Shown: one piece after another, positions 16,197 through 27,809 of the stretch
Position numbering within the stretch: position 1 is the stretch's first letter
Layout: each line of letters opens with the position of its first letter
The notes under the pieces: generated by a model
What the model saw: only the letters and a program-made list of their open reading frames with translations
Told to the model about the DNA's origin: nothing
Database searches by the model: none
Program-made: the position numbers and the translations under genes
Assembly (NCBI GenBank): GCA_025352265.1
Contig: JANXTS010000045.1
Location: 59,196-123,195 of the forward strand
Reading direction: 5' to 3'
DNA length: 64,000 bases
Source: Variovorax sp.
GTDB lineage: Bacteria; Pseudomonadota; Gammaproteobacteria; Burkholderiales; Burkholderiaceae_C

Positions 16197-19049
16197 TTGA
16201 AAACAACAAGCAAGGCAACAAGCAAATCCGCAGCGCCCGCCAACGCTGCCAAGCGCAGGCCGAGCGAGGACCAACCGCTCGTCGACGACATTCGCCTGCT
16301 CGGCCGCATCCTCGGCGATGTGATCCGCGAGCAGGAAGGTGAAGAAACCTATGCGCTGGTCGAAAAAATCCGCACGCTTTCAGTCGCTTTTCGGCGCGAC
16401 GCCGATCACCAGGCCGACCGTGCACTGAAGAACCTGCTCAAGGGACTGAGCGCGTCTGAAACAGTGCGTGTGATTCGCGCCTTTACGTACTTCAGTCATC
16501 TCGCCAACCTGGCAGAAGACCGCCATCAAATTCGCCGCCGCACCGAGGCCGATCGCGCCGGCGAAACCGCATCGGGTACGTTACCGATGGCGCTAGCCCG
16601 TATCCGCAAAGCCGGCATCACGCCCGAAGCCATTGTCGAGACGCTGGCGCACAGCTACGTGTCGCCCGTGCTCACAGCGCACCCGACCGAGGTGCAGCGC
16701 AAGAGCATCCTCGACGCCGAGCGTGCCATCGCCCTCCTACTGACCGCACGCGACGAAATACAGCAGCGCCACTACGCATTCATCGGCAAGAAAGACGCGC
16801 TCACGCCAATCGAATACGCCGAGAACGAAGAGCAGATGCGCACTCGCGTGACGCAGCTCTGGCAGACCCGGCTGCTGCGCTTTTCGAAGCTGACAGTGGC
16901 CGACGAAATCGAGAACGCGCTGAGCTACTACGAAGCGACCTTCCTGCGCGAGATACCCCGCGTCTACGCCGACCTCGAGCGTGCGCTGGGCCAACGCGGG
17001 ATCGCCCCCTTCCTGCGCATGGGCCAATGGATCGGAGGCGACCGCGACGGCAATCCGAACGTCACCGCCGACACGCTGGAATACGCGCTCAAGCGTCAGT
17101 CCGAATTGGCCTTGCGTCACTACCTCACCGAGGTGCACTTCCTGGGGGGTGAATTGTCTTTGTCGGCCACCCTGATCGATGTGTCGGTCGAAATGCAGGC
17201 GCTGGCAGAACGCTCGCCCGACGTCAACGAACATCGGCACGACGAGCCCTATCGCCGTGCGTTGACCGGCGTGTACTCGCGCCTCGCGGCCACCTTACGC
17301 GACCTGACCGGGGGCGAGGCCGCACGCCATGCCGTGGCACCGCAAAACCCATACACCCACGCCGAGCAGTTCCTGGCCGACCTGCGCACCATCGAACAAT
17401 CGCTCATTGAAAAGCATGGCGCGGTGCTCGCTGCGCAGCGCCTGAGCCCGCTGATTCGAGCGGTCGAAGTGTTCGGCTTTCACCTGGCGACGGTCGACTT
17501 GCGTCAAAGCTCCGACAAGCACGAAGCCGTGGTCGCCGAGCTGCTCGCCAAGGCACGCATGGAACCGGCCTATGCGTCACTCGCCGAAGACGCCAAGCAA
17601 ACGTTGCTGCTGAAGCTGCTCGACGATGCGCGTCCGCTGCGCGTGCCCGATGCGGAATATTCGCCGCTGGCCCAAAGCGAATTGGCGATCTTCTCGGCCG
17701 CACGCACGTCGCGCGTGCGCTACGGCAACGCGGCGATTCGCCACTACATCGTGAGCCACACCGAAACGGTGAGCGACCTGCTCGAAGCGCTGTTGCTGCA
17801 AAAAGAAGTCGGATTGCTGCGCGGCGCAATGGACAAGGACGCCACCAACGACTTGATCGTGGTGCCGCTCTTCGAGACCATCGAAGACCTTCGCAACGCG
17901 GCGCCGATCATGCGGACCTTCTATGCACTGCCGGGCATCGCCGCGCTGGTCCAGCGGTCGGGCGCCGAGCAGGATGTGATGCTGGGCTACAGCGACAGCA
18001 ACAAGGACGGCGGGATCTTCACCAGCAACTGGGAGCTCTACCGTGCCGGCCTGGCGCTGGTGGCACTTTTCGACGAGCTCAACAAGGGCAAGGCGGAGCC
18101 GATTCGCCTGCGCATGTTCCATGGCCGAGGCGGTACCGTGGGGCGCGGCGGCGGCCCGAGCTACGACGCCATCCTGGCGCAGCCACCAGGCACCGTGCGC
18201 GGCCAGATTCGTCTTACGGAGCAGGGCGAGGTGATCGGCTCCAAGTACGCCAACCGCGAGATCGGCCGACGCAACCTGGAAACGCTGGTCGCTGCCACGC
18301 TTGAGGCGACGATGTTGCCTGTCGCCAAGTCCGCACCGGCTCCCTTCGTCGCAGCCGCCGAGGCGCTTTCGGTCGCAAGCATGGCCGCGTACCGCAAGCT
18401 GGTCTACGAAACCCCTGGCTTCGGCGATTACTTTTTCGGTGCCACGCCCATTCGCGAAATCGCCGAACTCAACATCGGCTCGCGCCCCGCGTCGCGCAAT
18501 CCGAGCCACAAGATCGAAGACCTCCGCGCTGTGCCATGGAGCTTCAGTTGGGGACAGTGCCGGCTCACGTTGCCGGGCTGGTATGGATTCGGCTCAGCCA
18601 TCGAACAGTTCCTCGCCGACGGCAAGCCGGCCGAGCGCAAGGAGCGCCAAGCGCTGCTTCAGCGCATGTATGCGCAATGGCCTTTCTTCAGGACGCTGCT
18701 GTCGAACATGGACATGGTGCTGGCCAAGAGCGACCTCGCGCTGGCGTCGCGCTACGCCGAGCTGGTGGCCGATCGCAAGTTGCGGCAGAAGGTTTTTTCG
18801 ATGATCGAAAGCGAGTGGCATCGCACCTCGGACGCGCTCACGCTCATTACCGGCGCCAAGCAACGGCTCGAAGGCAACGCCGACATGCAACGCTCGGTGC
18901 GACACCGCTTTCCGTACATCGACCCATTGCACCATCTGCAGGTCGAACTGATGCGGCGATACCGCGCCGGCGAAGGCGGAGAGCGGCTGCAGCGTGGCAT
19001 TCACATCTCGATCAACGGGGTGGCGGCCGGCCTTCGCAACACAGGCTGA
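16197..19049 (+). CDS. ppc: Phosphoenolpyruvate carboxylase
   Basis: Anaplerotic cytoplasmic enzyme that carboxylates phosphoenolpyruvate with bicarbonate to oxaloacetate. The 950-residue length is standard. Landmarks: [13 protein letters not shown] (catalytic His, about residue 158), the [15 protein letters not shown] block, [17 protein letters not shown], and the glycine-rich [14 protein letters not shown] loop. The C-terminus ends RNTG, as in active enzymes. The TTG start is supported by GAGGAG about nine bases upstream and by the absence of another start before the conserved region. It is divergent from hemC. Confidence 0.97.
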   Translation: MKTTSKATSKSAAPANAAKRRPSEDQPLVDDIRLLGRILGDVIREQEGEETYALVEKIRTLSVAFRRDADHQADRALKNLLKGLSASETVRVIRAFTYFSHLANLAEDRHQIRRRTEADRAGETASGTLPMALARIRKAGITPEAIVETLAHSYVSPVLTAHPTEVQRKSILDAERAIALLLTARDEIQQRHYAFIGKKDALTPIEYAENEEQMRTRVTQLWQTRLLRFSKLTVADEIENALSYYEATFLREIPRVYADLERALGQRGIAPFLRMGQWIGGDRDGNPNVTADTLEYALKRQSELALRHYLTEVHFLGGELSLSATLIDVSVEMQALAERSPDVNEHRHDEPYRRALTGVYSRLAATLRDLTGGEAARHAVAPQNPYTHAEQFLADLRTIEQSLIEKHGAVLAAQRLSPLIRAVEVFGFHLATVDLRQSSDKHEAVVAELLAKARMEPAYASLAEDAKQTLLLKLLDDARPLRVPDAEYSPLAQSELAIFSAARTSRVRYGNAAIRHYIVSHTETVSDLLEALLLQKEVGLLRGAMDKDATNDLIVVPLFETIEDLRNAAPIMRTFYALPGIAALVQRSGAEQDVMLGYSDSNKDGGIFTSNWELYRAGLALVALFDELNKGKAEPIRLRMFHGRGGTVGRGGGPSYDAILAQPPGTVRGQIRLTEQGEVIGSKYANREIGRRNLETLVAATLEATMLPVAKSAPAPFVAAAEALSVASMAAYRKLVYETPGFGDYFFGATPIREIAELNIGSRPASRNPSHKIEDLRAVPWSFSWGQCRLTLPGWYGFGSAIEQFLADGKPAERKERQALLQRMYAQWPFFRTLLSNMDMVLAKSDLALASRYAELVADRKLRQKVFSMIESEWHRTSDALTLITGAKQRLEGNADMQRSVRHRFPYIDPLHHLQVELMRRYRAGEGGERLQRGIHISINGVAAGLRNTG

Positions 19050-19234
19050 TCGCCGATGTGACGCCCAACCCAGCTCGGCTGCCGACCGTGTACGCGCCCT
19101 CCTACGCAATCATTCGCCGATCGGGGGGCGTGAAGCGTCAGGCAGAGGACTAACCTGACGTTTGGACACACGGCACCCAGACTGCAATGTTGCAGACCGG
19201 GTCGACGCCCTGGTCGTTCACAGGAAACTTTGTC

Positions 19235-19462
19235 ATGTCTTCGCCTCAATCTTCTGCCGTTTCGCATGCGAGCCAAGGCGACTTCGTTAGCAGTGACTTC
19301 GATGCGCTGGCACTTCACATGCGGGAGTGCGCGCGGGCACGCGGCCCCATGTTCACTCTGCGGAGCGGCTTGCAGCAAATCCACGCCATGGCTGCCGGCC
19401 GCATCGTGACCGTTGCTTTCCTGGCTTTCTTAATCGCGCTCGGACTGCTGGCCCTCGCCTGA
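19235..19462 (+). CDS. Small single-membrane-segment protein upstream of ndvB
   Basis: Hypothetical protein of 75 residues. The ATG at 19235 has an AGGAAA ribosome-binding site about ten bases upstream; a longer frame starting at 19187 lacks one. The first 50 residues are polar, and the last 20 form one hydrophobic segment (IVTVAFLAFLIALGLLALA), so it is probably a C-tail-anchored membrane protein. Its stop is 7 bases before the ndvB GTG, which suggests co-translation and a link with the glucan synthase. I recognise no family. Confidence 0.6.
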   Translation: MSSPQSSAVSHASQGDFVSSDFDALALHMRECARARGPMFTLRSGLQQIHAMAAGRIVTVAFLAFLIALGLLALA

Positions 19463-19469
19463 CATGTGA

Positions 19470-22400
19470 GTGAGCGCCGCGCCCGTCTTCTATCGCTTCG
19501 ATTCGCTCAGCGAATACGCTCTTGAGCTTCTCTCGAGACCGCCCGAGGCGGTCGAATTGCCGGTACGTGCCGAACTGTTCGGCACGCAGCGGCTAGAGCA
19601 ACACGGACGCAGTCTTGCCCGAGCACAAGTCATCGACAACGAGGCCAACGCTGCAGGCACCGCACCGTTCTTCCCCAGGGTCGACCGCAACCTCGAATCG
19701 CTACGCCAAGCCTTCGACTACATAGCGCTCACTTCACGCAGCGGCCGCTACGTATCGCCGGCTGCCGAATGGCTACTCGACAATTTTCATCTGGTCGAGG
19801 CGCAGCTCCAGCAAATTCGCGAAGGGGTTCCGCGCAGCTACTACGCGCGGCTGCCCAAGCTGGCCGCGCAACCGCTGGCCGGCCTGCCACGGGTCTATGG
19901 GATTGCCTGGGCCTACGTGGCGCACACCGACAGCGTGCTCAACAACGAGCTCTTCACCGCGTTCCTCAACGCGTACCAAGAGGTAGACGAACTCACGCTG
20001 GGCGAGCTGTGGGCGTTGCCGACGACGCTGCGCGTGGTGCTGCTCGAAAACCTGCGCCGCGTCGCCGAGACCATCGCTGCGGCCAAGGTGGGACGTGAAG
20101 TCGCGCACGCCGCGTGGGATGCCTCGCCGTCGCTCTCCGCGCAAGACCTCGATGCCATCTACGCGGCGCTGCTGAGCCGCGGCCTGGCGGCGAGCTACCT
20201 CACTCAGCTCTGGCAGCGGCTTCCCGTCGAACAAGGCGAAACGCCGCCAGCGCTGGTCCGCTGGACCGCGCACCACTGCGTCAACGGCCCCGCGTTGATC
20301 GGCGATGCCCATGCAGAACAGGCCGCGGCCAACCTGACGGTCGGCAACATCATCACGACGCTTCGCATGATCGGCCAGGTCGAGTGGGCCGACCTGATCG
20401 AGCCGGTGAGCCGGTCTCTGCGCGTATTGCGCGAATTGCCGAGCTACGGAAAGGAAAGCGAACTCACCCGCCAACAGATCACGCATGCGATGGAGCAAGT
20501 TGCGCGCACCACGGCCCGGCCCGAGCGTGAAGTGGCGCTTGCCGTCGTGCAACTCGCCAGCGCGCCTGCGAACCCGCTGATCGAAGAAACCGACGATGCG
20601 CACTGGGCGCACGCTGAATGCACCGCCGGCTACTTTCTGTTCGGCCGTGGCCGACCGGCGTTGATCGCAGCACTGCAGCCTGCAGACGACAGTGCAGCAG
20701 CCGCAAGAACCGCGCCGCCGCCCACCGATTGGAGGTTGTCCGGGGGCTGGAAGTTGCCCCTCTATATCGTCGTCGTCGTCGCCGGCACGGCGCTGCTGCT
20801 CGCGCTCGTGGTGCGCGCACTCCATGGCTCCGACCGGCCCGACGCTGGCTGGGCGACGACCGTCGCCCTCGTGCTCATGCTGTGGCCGCTCTCCGAAGTG
20901 GTAATCGCACTGATGCACCGTATCGTCTCCGAATCCGCGCGCGTGCAGCCGCTGCCGCGGCTCGATTTCACCGGCGGCATTCCGGCAGCGCATCGCGTGT
21001 TGGTCGTGGTGCCGGCGATGCTGACATCGACACGCAGCACCGTGCAGCTGGCACATCGGCTCGAACTGCACTGGCTCGCCAACCGCGAAGAACAGGCGCA
21101 GTTCGCGCTGCTGACCGACTGGGCCGATGCGTCGCAGCAAAGCCTGCCTGAAGACGCGGTCTTGCTCGACGACGCACTGCGGCGCATCGCCGCGCTGAAC
21201 CTTCGGTATCCGTCGCTGCCTGGCGCCGCGCCGCGCTTCGTGCTGCTGCACCGGCCACGCAGCTGGAGCGAAACCGAGCGCCGCTGGATCGGCTGGGAGC
21301 GCAAGCGCGGCAAGCTCGAAATGCTGATGCGCTGGCTCGCGGTCGGCGACTCCAGCGGCTTCGTTCCGCTGGCGTCCGGCTTGCAGTTGATGTCCGGCAT
21401 CCCGTACGTTGTCACGCTCGACAGCGACACGGGCTTGCCGTCTGGCGGACTGCGTGAACTGGTGTCCGTGGCGGCGCATCCGCTCAACGCACCGCAGGTC
21501 GACGCAGCCACACGCCGGGTCGTCGCCGGCTTCGGCATCCTTCAGCCACGCATCGTCACACCCTTTCCGGAGCGCAATGAACGCTCGGCTTTTCATTGGT
21601 TGTTCGCCGGCCAATGCGGCATAGATCCCTACAGCAGTGGCGCGTCCGACATCTACCAGGACTTGTTCGGCACCGGCTCTTTCACGGGTAAGGGCCTGCT
21701 GCATGTGCGCGCGCTGCACGACACGCTCGACCGCCGGCTGCGTGAAGACGCCGTGTTGAGCCACGACTTGCTCGAAGGCACCGTGGCGCGTTGTGCGGTG
21801 GTCAGCGACCTGGTGCTTATCGAAGATCATCCCCACCACGCCGGCGTCGCGGCCTCGCGCATCCATCGATGGACCCGCGGCGACTGGCAATTGCTGCCGC
21901 TCATGCTGCGTCCGCGCCGCTTCGGCATCGACCTGCTGGGCCAGTGGAAGATGATCGACAACCTGCGCCGCGCAATGGTCGTTCCCGTGTCCGCAGCGCT
22001 GCTCGCCTGGGTCATATTCACCGGCGCGTTGCCGCTCAACTGGGCCTTGGGCGTGGTGCTGCTCGCCATCACGCTGGGGCCCTTGCTCGGAGCGCTCGCA
22101 GGTCTGGTGCCGACGCGGCGCTCCATCGAGCTCCAGCATTCCTTCGATGTCGGCTCTTCCGAGCTGTTGCGCGCCATCGCCGGCGCGGCGTGGCAGTTCA
22201 CCCAGCTCTTCGCGCAGACCAAGCTACTGGTCGACGCGACGCTGCGCGCCCTTTGGCGGCTCGCTATCAGTCGGCGGCATTTGCTGCAATGGACGACGGC
22301 CGACCAGTTACAGGCGCAGGCGCGATACAGCCCCGGACCGTTCCTGCGTGCCGGCGCCGTCTCCAGCGTGTTGTGCCTGGTGTTGGCCGTCGCGTCGCAC

Positions 22401-25400
22401 TGGAGCGCCGACCCGCTGCTCGCGCCGGTGTTGTTCCTTATCTGGGCCTGCGCACCGCTGGTCGCGTGGCTCAGCAGCCGCGTGCCACACGCGAACGAAA
22501 CGGCGCACCCCGTCACCGAGGACGAGCGCGACTACCTCAATACGCTGGCGCGCGACACGTGGCGCTTCTTCGAGCGCGTAGTCGGCCCCGAAGACAACCA
22601 CTTGCCGCCAGACAACCTGCAGCTAGAACCGCAGCCAACGATTGCCCACCGCACTTCGCCGACCAACATCGGCGTGTACCTGCTCGCGATCGGTTGTGCA
22701 CGCGAGTTCGGCTGGATCGATTCGCCGGCGCTCGCGCAGCGTCTGACTGCCACGCTCGACGCCATCGACAAGCTCGAAAAGCATCAGGGCCATCTCTACA
22801 ACTGGTACGACACGCAGACGCTGCGACCGATGCCGCCGACCTATGTGTCGAGCGTCGACAGCGGCAACATGGCGGGACATTTGCTGGCGGTGGCCCAAGC
22901 CTGCCGCGCCTTTGCCAGCGAAGAGTCCGAGGGCGCCGCATCGACACACTCGCTGGAGGCGATCGCCCAACGCTGCGAGGCACTTTGTGCCGCCATGAAT
23001 TTCCAGGGCTTGTACGACGCCAAGCGCCACCTGTTCCACATCGGCTTGCGGGTCGACGACAACACGCTCGACAAGAGCTACTACGACCTGCTGGCTTCCG
23101 AATCGCGCTTGCTCAGCTTTCTGGCAATCGCCAAGGGCGATGTGCCGCGGCGCCACTGGATGGCACTGGGCCGTCCGTTCCTTTCGGTCGGTGCGCGGGC
23201 CAGCCTCAAGTCATGGTCGGGCTCGATGTTCGAATACCTGATGCCGGCGCTGGTCATGCCCGAACCCGACGATGGTTTGTTGCAGGTCGCCAACGCTGCC
23301 GCCGTGACGGAACAGCAGGCCTACGGAAAGGCTCAGAACCTGCCCTGGGGCGTTTCCGAGTCGGCCTACTTCGCGCAAGACCATTCGCTCGCCTATCAAT
23401 ACTCGCCGTTCGGCGTGCCGCGCCTGGCCTTGCGCCGCACGCCGCCGACCGACCGCGTGGTCGCGCCCTATGCGAGCGCGATGGCGGCGTTGATGGCGCC
23501 GGCCGATGCGGTTGTCAATCTGCGGCGGCTCGAATCGCTCGGTGCACGGGGGGAGTGCGGCTTTTTCGACGCGGTCGATTTCACCGTGTCGCGTCAACCC
23601 GAAGGCGAGCCGCTCAGTGTGGTGCGCAATTTCATGGCCCATCACCAGGGCATGTCTCTGGTGGCGTTGTGCAACGTGCTGCGCAACGACGCGCCGCGGC
23701 GCTGGTTTGCCAGCGCGCCGTTGGTCGAAGCCCACGTGTCGCTGCTGCACGAGCGCACGCCACGGCAAATCATCGGCAGCGCCGATCCGCGCACGCCGCC
23801 CGAGCCGGCCGAAGGCGAAGCGCTGCCCGTGTTTCAGCCACGCACTGTGGATCCTTCGGCGCCTGGCTTCCAACCGACGCACCTGTTGTCGAACGGGCGC
23901 TACACCGTCGCACTGCGCGCCAATGGCGCCGGCGTAAGCCGCTGGCGATCGTTCAACGTGACGCGCTGGCGCGACGACCCGTTGCGCGACAGCTACGGCA
24001 CCTTCTTCTACCTTCGCGATGTGGGCGACCGGGTACTTACGTCGGTCACCGCCTTGCCCGCTCCTGGCGAAGGCTGGAACTACCGCGCCCGCTTTCTGGC
24101 AGATCAGGTTCAGTTCGACGGTCGCACCAAAGACCTGCATGTGCGTACCACGGTGCTCATCAGCCCGGAAGACGACACCGAGCTGCGCACCGTCGCCATC
24201 CACAACACCGGCACGCAAAGTCGCACCCTCGAACTCATCTCGTACTTCGAACCGGTGCTGTCGAACCCGAAGGCCGACGAAACCCACCCGGCCTTCACCA
24301 ACCTTTTCGTCGAGACCCGTTGGGAGCCGACATGGCGCGCCCTGCTGCTATCGCGCAAGCCACGTCTGCACGGAGACGCCGTGGTGGCTGCCGCGCACTT
24401 CGTGGCATCGGTCGATGCGCATGTGCTTTCGGTCGATTGCATGGTCGACCGCCGCGCCTTCATCGGCCGCAACCGCACGCTGGCAACCCCCTCGCTAGAC
24501 CCGCAACCATTGACTGCAGATGGCAAGCCGATCAACGGTCTCGACGCCATCGCCTGCCTGCGCGTCAAGCTCGAGATCGCCGCCGGTGCCACTGCCCGCG
24601 TGACCTTTGCGACCGCGGCTGACGAGAACGTCGATGCGCTGATTCCGAGCATCGACCGCTACTTGCAGCCGATGCACGTCGAGCGCGCTACGCGCATGGC
24701 CGCGACGCTCGCGCAGGTGCGACTGCGCGACCTGGCCATCGACCCGGCGCAGAACCTGGCACTGCAAGACCTGACGACCATCCTCACTTACACCACGCCG
24801 CGCGTGATGAGCGACCGCGGCTTGATCGATCTGCATCAGATCTGGCGCTTCGGCATCTCGGGCGACAAGCCGATCGTCCTCGTCCACATCCATTCGGTAA
24901 CGGGCTTGCGGCTGGTGAACGCCCTGCTGCGCGCACAACCCTGGTGGGGCTTCGGCGGAGTGGCCTGCGACCTGGTGGTGCTCAACAGCGAGCCCAATTC
25001 GTACCTGATGCCGCTGCAGCGCGAGATGGAAGCCTTGCGCGACCGCGTGGCGCAGCAGACGCAGAACAGCTTTCCGCGCAACGATGCGGCCGGCTTCTAT
25101 CTGCTGCGCGACCATGAAGTGGCGCCTTCGGAAAAGGCGGCACTGTCGAGCCTGGCGCGCGTGGTCTTTACCGCCGATGGCCGCTCGCTCGAAGTGCAGG
25201 TGGCAGCGTTGCGCGACGCGGCAGTATCCGTGCCGATCGTCGCGCCGCCCGCGCGCGTGGCGCTGTCGGCATTGCCCTCAGCCGCGCAGTTGGCCGAATC
25301 GGTGACGGCGCCGCAAGGTGCATTCGATGCCGCTAGCGGAGAGTTTTGTTTCGATGTCGACTTGAACCGGCGCACGCCGCGGCCGTGGATCAATGTGATC

Positions 25401-27722
25401 GCCAATTCGTCGTTCGGCTTCCAGGTGTCGGAGTCGGGCACCGGCTACACGTGGGCGATCAACAGCAGCATGAACCAGGTCACGCCGTGGTCGAACGATC
25501 CGGTGCAAGACCCGTCCTTCGAGCATTACCTGCTGCAGGACGTCGACACCCGCGAGCTGATTCCGCTGACGCCCGCCGGCCGCGGCGCGGGTGCTGCGCG
25601 GCATCGCGTGCGGCACGGCCAGGGCTATACCGTGTTCGAGTGCCTGCATCACAACCTGGTGCTGGAGACGACCTTCTTCGCGGACCGCGACGATGCCGTC
25701 AAGGTCGTTCACGTGAGCGTGCGGCACGAGGGCATCGGACAGCGCCGGCTGCGCGCGCTGGCGATGATCGAGTGGCAGCTGGGTGCAGCTCGTGGTGCGC
25801 GTCGTACCGTCCACACATGGAAGCCGGAAGACCAGGCGGCGGTCTTCGGGCTTCAGCGCGAGTCGAGCGCCGGCTTCGGCGGCAGTGCGGGCTTCGTCCA
25901 GTTGACCGGGCTCGATGGTCTGTCGAAGCCATTGCAATGGACCTGCGACCGCAGCGAGTTCTTCGCAGGTCGCGGCATGATCGAGCTGCCGGACCAACTC
26001 GGCCAACGTGCCGGCAGCGGGCTCGACGCCTGTGCCGCCATCGCCGGCGAGTTCACGCTAGAGCCGGGCCACACCGCGCGCTTCAGCTTCGTGCTCGGCC
26101 ACGCGAAGAGCGCCGACGCCGCAATGCAACTTGCCATGCGCTGGCAAGCACGTGACGCGTTGCAGGCACTGGCGCAAGTGCGTGCGTTCTGGGACGACCT
26201 GCTCGGCCGTCTGCAGGTGCGCACGCCCGACCCGTTGTTCGATGCGCTGGTCAATCGCTGGTTGCCGTACCAGACGCTCGCGTGCCGCCTGTGGTCGAAG
26301 GCCGGCTTCTATCAAGCTGGCGGTGCCTTCGGCTTCAGGGATCAGCTGCAGGACGCGATGGCCTTTGCCGTAACCGATCCGGTGCGACTGCGCGAGCAGA
26401 TCCTTGTCAACGCAGCGCGGCAGTTCCCTGAGGGCGATGTGCAGCATTGGTGGCACATGCCCGGCGGTGCCGGCGTGCGCACGCATTTCTCGGACGACCT
26501 GCTCTGGCTGCCGTATGCAGCGGCGCACTATGCCGAAGTCACCGGTGATCTCACGCTGCTCGACGAGACCGTGCCCTTCATCGACGGGCCGGCCATTCCG
26601 CAAGGTGCTGAAGACGCCTACTACGCGCCGCAAATCTCCAGCCAGACGGCAAGCCTGTTCGAGCACGGAGCGCGCGCAATCGACCACAGCCTGGCCGTCG
26701 GCGCACATGGCCTGCCGCTGATGGGCACCGGCGACTGGAACGACGGCATGAACCGCGTCGGCAACGAAGGCCGCGGCGAATCGGTATGGCTGGGCTGGTT
26801 CCTGTGCAGCGTGGTGGCAGCCTTCTCGCCGCTGGCCGAAGCACGCGGCGAGCATGAGCGCGTGGCCCGCTGGGCCGAGGCGCGTCGCGGCTGGATTGCC
26901 GCCCTGCACGATGCCGGCTGGGACGGCGCCTGGTTCCGCCGTGCCTTCTTCGACAACGGCGCCGCGCTGGGTTCATCGGCCAACGACGAGTGCCGCATCG
27001 ACCTGATCGCGCAAGCGTGGTCGGTGATCTCGGGTGCGTCGAGCGAGCGTTTCACGACGCCGGCAATGGCCTCCGTGAAGGAACATCTGTTCGATGCGCC
27101 GGCCGGCCTGTTGCGCCTGCTCGCGCCGCCGTTCGCCAAGTCGGAAAACAACCCTGGCTACATCCAGGCCTACCCTCCGGGCGTGCGTGAAAACGGCGGC
27201 CAGTACTCGCATGGCGCGGTGTGGGGCCTGATGGCGCAGGCCTTGAGCGGCGACCACGAAGCAGCGTGGCGTACCTTCGAAGGGTTGAGTCCCGCCCATC
27301 GATCGAAGCATGCCGAGCGCGGCCCGGTCTACGAGCTGGAGCCCTACGTGATGCCCGGCGACACCTATGGCGCAGCACCCTACGTCGGTCGCGGTGGCTG
27401 GAGTTGGTACACCGGCTCGGCGGCGTGGCTGCATCGCGCGGCGGTCGAGACCTTGCTCGGCCTCGATGTGCGCGGCGACCGGCTTTCGGTGACACCACGG
27501 ATTCCGGCGCATTGGCCGGGCTTCGAAATGACGGTGAAGCTGGGTGGCCGGACTTTCGAGATCCGGTGCGCGTGCGCCGGGACTGATCGCAATGCCCACG
27601 GAGATCGCGGCCTGGTCCAACAGGTTGCTCCTGGCGAATGGGTCCACTGGAGAACCCTGCCGGAAGGGACTGTCTTGCAGGTCGAGCTGGAGACTGCGCA
27701 AGGCGGTGCTGCGGGATTTTGA
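19470..27722 (+). CDS. ndvB: Cyclic beta-1,2-glucan synthase
   Basis: Giant inner-membrane enzyme of 2750 residues, close to rhizobial NdvB/Chv family length. It initiates, elongates and cyclises beta-1,2-glucan from UDP-glucose and shortens chains by phosphorolysis. Order: N-terminal region; membrane segments at about 430-480; GT84 domain with the metal-binding D651-S-D653 (VVTLDSDTGLPSGG); further membrane segments near 830-880 and 960-1010; glucoamylase-like domain (RNFMAHHQGMSLVALC); then two carbohydrate-binding/GH94 halves ending with GDWNDGMN at 2421-2428 and SVWLGWFL. The GTG start follows the small upstream gene by 7 bases. No frameshift was seen. NdvB is classically described in Alphaproteobacteria. 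Confidence 0.95.
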   Translation: MSAAPVFYRFDSLSEYALELLSRPPEAVELPVRAELFGTQRLEQHGRSLARAQVIDNEANAAGTAPFFPRVDRNLESLRQAFDYIALTSRSGRYVSPAAEWLLDNFHLVEAQLQQIREGVPRSYYARLPKLAAQPLAGLPRVYGIAWAYVAHTDSVLNNELFTAFLNAYQEVDELTLGELWALPTTLRVVLLENLRRVAETIAAAKVGREVAHAAWDASPSLSAQDLDAIYAALLSRGLAASYLTQLWQRLPVEQGETPPALVRWTAHHCVNGPALIGDAHAEQAAANLTVGNIITTLRMIGQVEWADLIEPVSRSLRVLRELPSYGKESELTRQQITHAMEQVARTTARPEREVALAVVQLASAPANPLIEETDDAHWAHAECTAGYFLFGRGRPALIAALQPADDSAAAARTAPPPTDWRLSGGWKLPLYIVVVVAGTALLLALVVRALHGSDRPDAGWATTVALVLMLWPLSEVVIALMHRIVSESARVQPLPRLDFTGGIPAAHRVLVVVPAMLTSTRSTVQLAHRLELHWLANREEQAQFALLTDWADASQQSLPEDAVLLDDALRRIAALNLRYPSLPGAAPRFVLLHRPRSWSETERRWIGWERKRGKLEMLMRWLAVGDSSGFVPLASGLQLMSGIPYVVTLDSDTGLPSGGLRELVSVAAHPLNAPQVDAATRRVVAGFGILQPRIVTPFPERNERSAFHWLFAGQCGIDPYSSGASDIYQDLFGTGSFTGKGLLHVRALHDTLDRRLREDAVLSHDLLEGTVARCAVVSDLVLIEDHPHHAGVAASRIHRWTRGDWQLLPLMLRPRRFGIDLLGQWKMIDNLRRAMVVPVSAALLAWVIFTGALPLNWALGVVLLAITLGPLLGALAGLVPTRRSIELQHSFDVGSSELLRAIAGAAWQFTQLFAQTKLLVDATLRALWRLAISRRHLLQWTTADQLQAQARYSPGPFLRAGAVSSVLCLVLAVASHWSADPLLAPVLFLIWACAPLVAWLSSRVPHANETAHPVTEDERDYLNTLARDTWRFFERVVGPEDNHLPPDNLQLEPQPTIAHRTSPTNIGVYLLAIGCAREFGWIDSPALAQRLTATLDAIDKLEKHQGHLYNWYDTQTLRPMPPTYVSSVDSGNMAGHLLAVAQACRAFASEESEGAASTHSLEAIAQRCEALCAAMNFQGLYDAKRHLFHIGLRVDDNTLDKSYYDLLASESRLLSFLAIAKGDVPRRHWMALGRPFLSVGARASLKSWSGSMFEYLMPALVMPEPDDGLLQVANAAAVTEQQAYGKAQNLPWGVSESAYFAQDHSLAYQYSPFGVPRLALRRTPPTDRVVAPYASAMAALMAPADAVVNLRRLESLGARGECGFFDAVDFTVSRQPEGEPLSVVRNFMAHHQGMSLVALCNVLRNDAPRRWFASAPLVEAHVSLLHERTPRQIIGSADPRTPPEPAEGEALPVFQPRTVDPSAPGFQPTHLLSNGRYTVALRANGAGVSRWRSFNVTRWRDDPLRDSYGTFFYLRDVGDRVLTSVTALPAPGEGWNYRARFLADQVQFDGRTKDLHVRTTVLISPEDDTELRTVAIHNTGTQSRTLELISYFEPVLSNPKADETHPAFTNLFVETRWEPTWRALLLSRKPRLHGDAVVAAAHFVASVDAHVLSVDCMVDRRAFIGRNRTLATPSLDPQPLTADGKPINGLDAIACLRVKLEIAAGATARVTFATAADENVDALIPSIDRYLQPMHVERATRMAATLAQVRLRDLAIDPAQNLALQDLTTILTYTTPRVMSDRGLIDLHQIWRFGISGDKPIVLVHIHSVTGLRLVNALLRAQPWWGFGGVACDLVVLNSEPNSYLMPLQREMEALRDRVAQQTQNSFPRNDAAGFYLLRDHEVAPSEKAALSSLARVVFTADGRSLEVQVAALRDAAVSVPIVAPPARVALSALPSAAQLAESVTAPQGAFDAASGEFCFDVDLNRRTPRPWINVIANSSFGFQVSESGTGYTWAINSSMNQVTPWSNDPVQDPSFEHYLLQDVDTRELIPLTPAGRGAGAARHRVRHGQGYTVFECLHHNLVLETTFFADRDDAVKVVHVSVRHEGIGQRRLRALAMIEWQLGAARGARRTVHTWKPEDQAAVFGLQRESSAGFGGSAGFVQLTGLDGLSKPLQWTCDRSEFFAGRGMIELPDQLGQRAGSGLDACAAIAGEFTLEPGHTARFSFVLGHAKSADAAMQLAMRWQARDALQALAQVRAFWDDLLGRLQVRTPDPLFDALVNRWLPYQTLACRLWSKAGFYQAGGAFGFRDQLQDAMAFAVTDPVRLREQILVNAARQFPEGDVQHWWHMPGGAGVRTHFSDDLLWLPYAAAHYAEVTGDLTLLDETVPFIDGPAIPQGAEDAYYAPQISSQTASLFEHGARAIDHSLAVGAHGLPLMGTGDWNDGMNRVGNEGRGESVWLGWFLCSVVAAFSPLAEARGEHERVARWAEARRGWIAALHDAGWDGAWFRRAFFDNGAALGSSANDECRIDLIAQAWSVISGASSERFTTPAMASVKEHLFDAPAGLLRLLAPPFAKSENNPGYIQAYPPGVRENGGQYSHGAVWGLMAQALSGDHEAAWRTFEGLSPAHRSKHAERGPVYELEPYVMPGDTYGAAPYVGRGGWSWYTGSAAWLHRAAVETLLGLDVRGDRLSVTPRIPAHWPGFEMTVKLGGRTFEIRCACAGTDRNAHGDRGLVQQVAPGEWVHWRTLPEGTVLQVELETAQGGAAGF

Positions 27723-27809
27723 GATTGGTGAGGTGTCCGAGGCGCGTCTGCTTGGACGGCTAAAGTCGGCGGAGTTCCCGACATTCACCGGCGTGGCCTT
27801 CGCCTTCGG

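Noticed and set aside
19773..22139. Minus-strand open frame of 788 codons opposite ndvB
   Set aside because: It is a shadow frame produced by GC-rich third positions; it has no family signature and ndvB is unambiguous on the other strand.
21791..24622. Plus-strand open frame of 943 codons in another frame of ndvB
   Set aside because: Arg/Ala/Pro-rich low-complexity translation inside a clear gene; not a protein.
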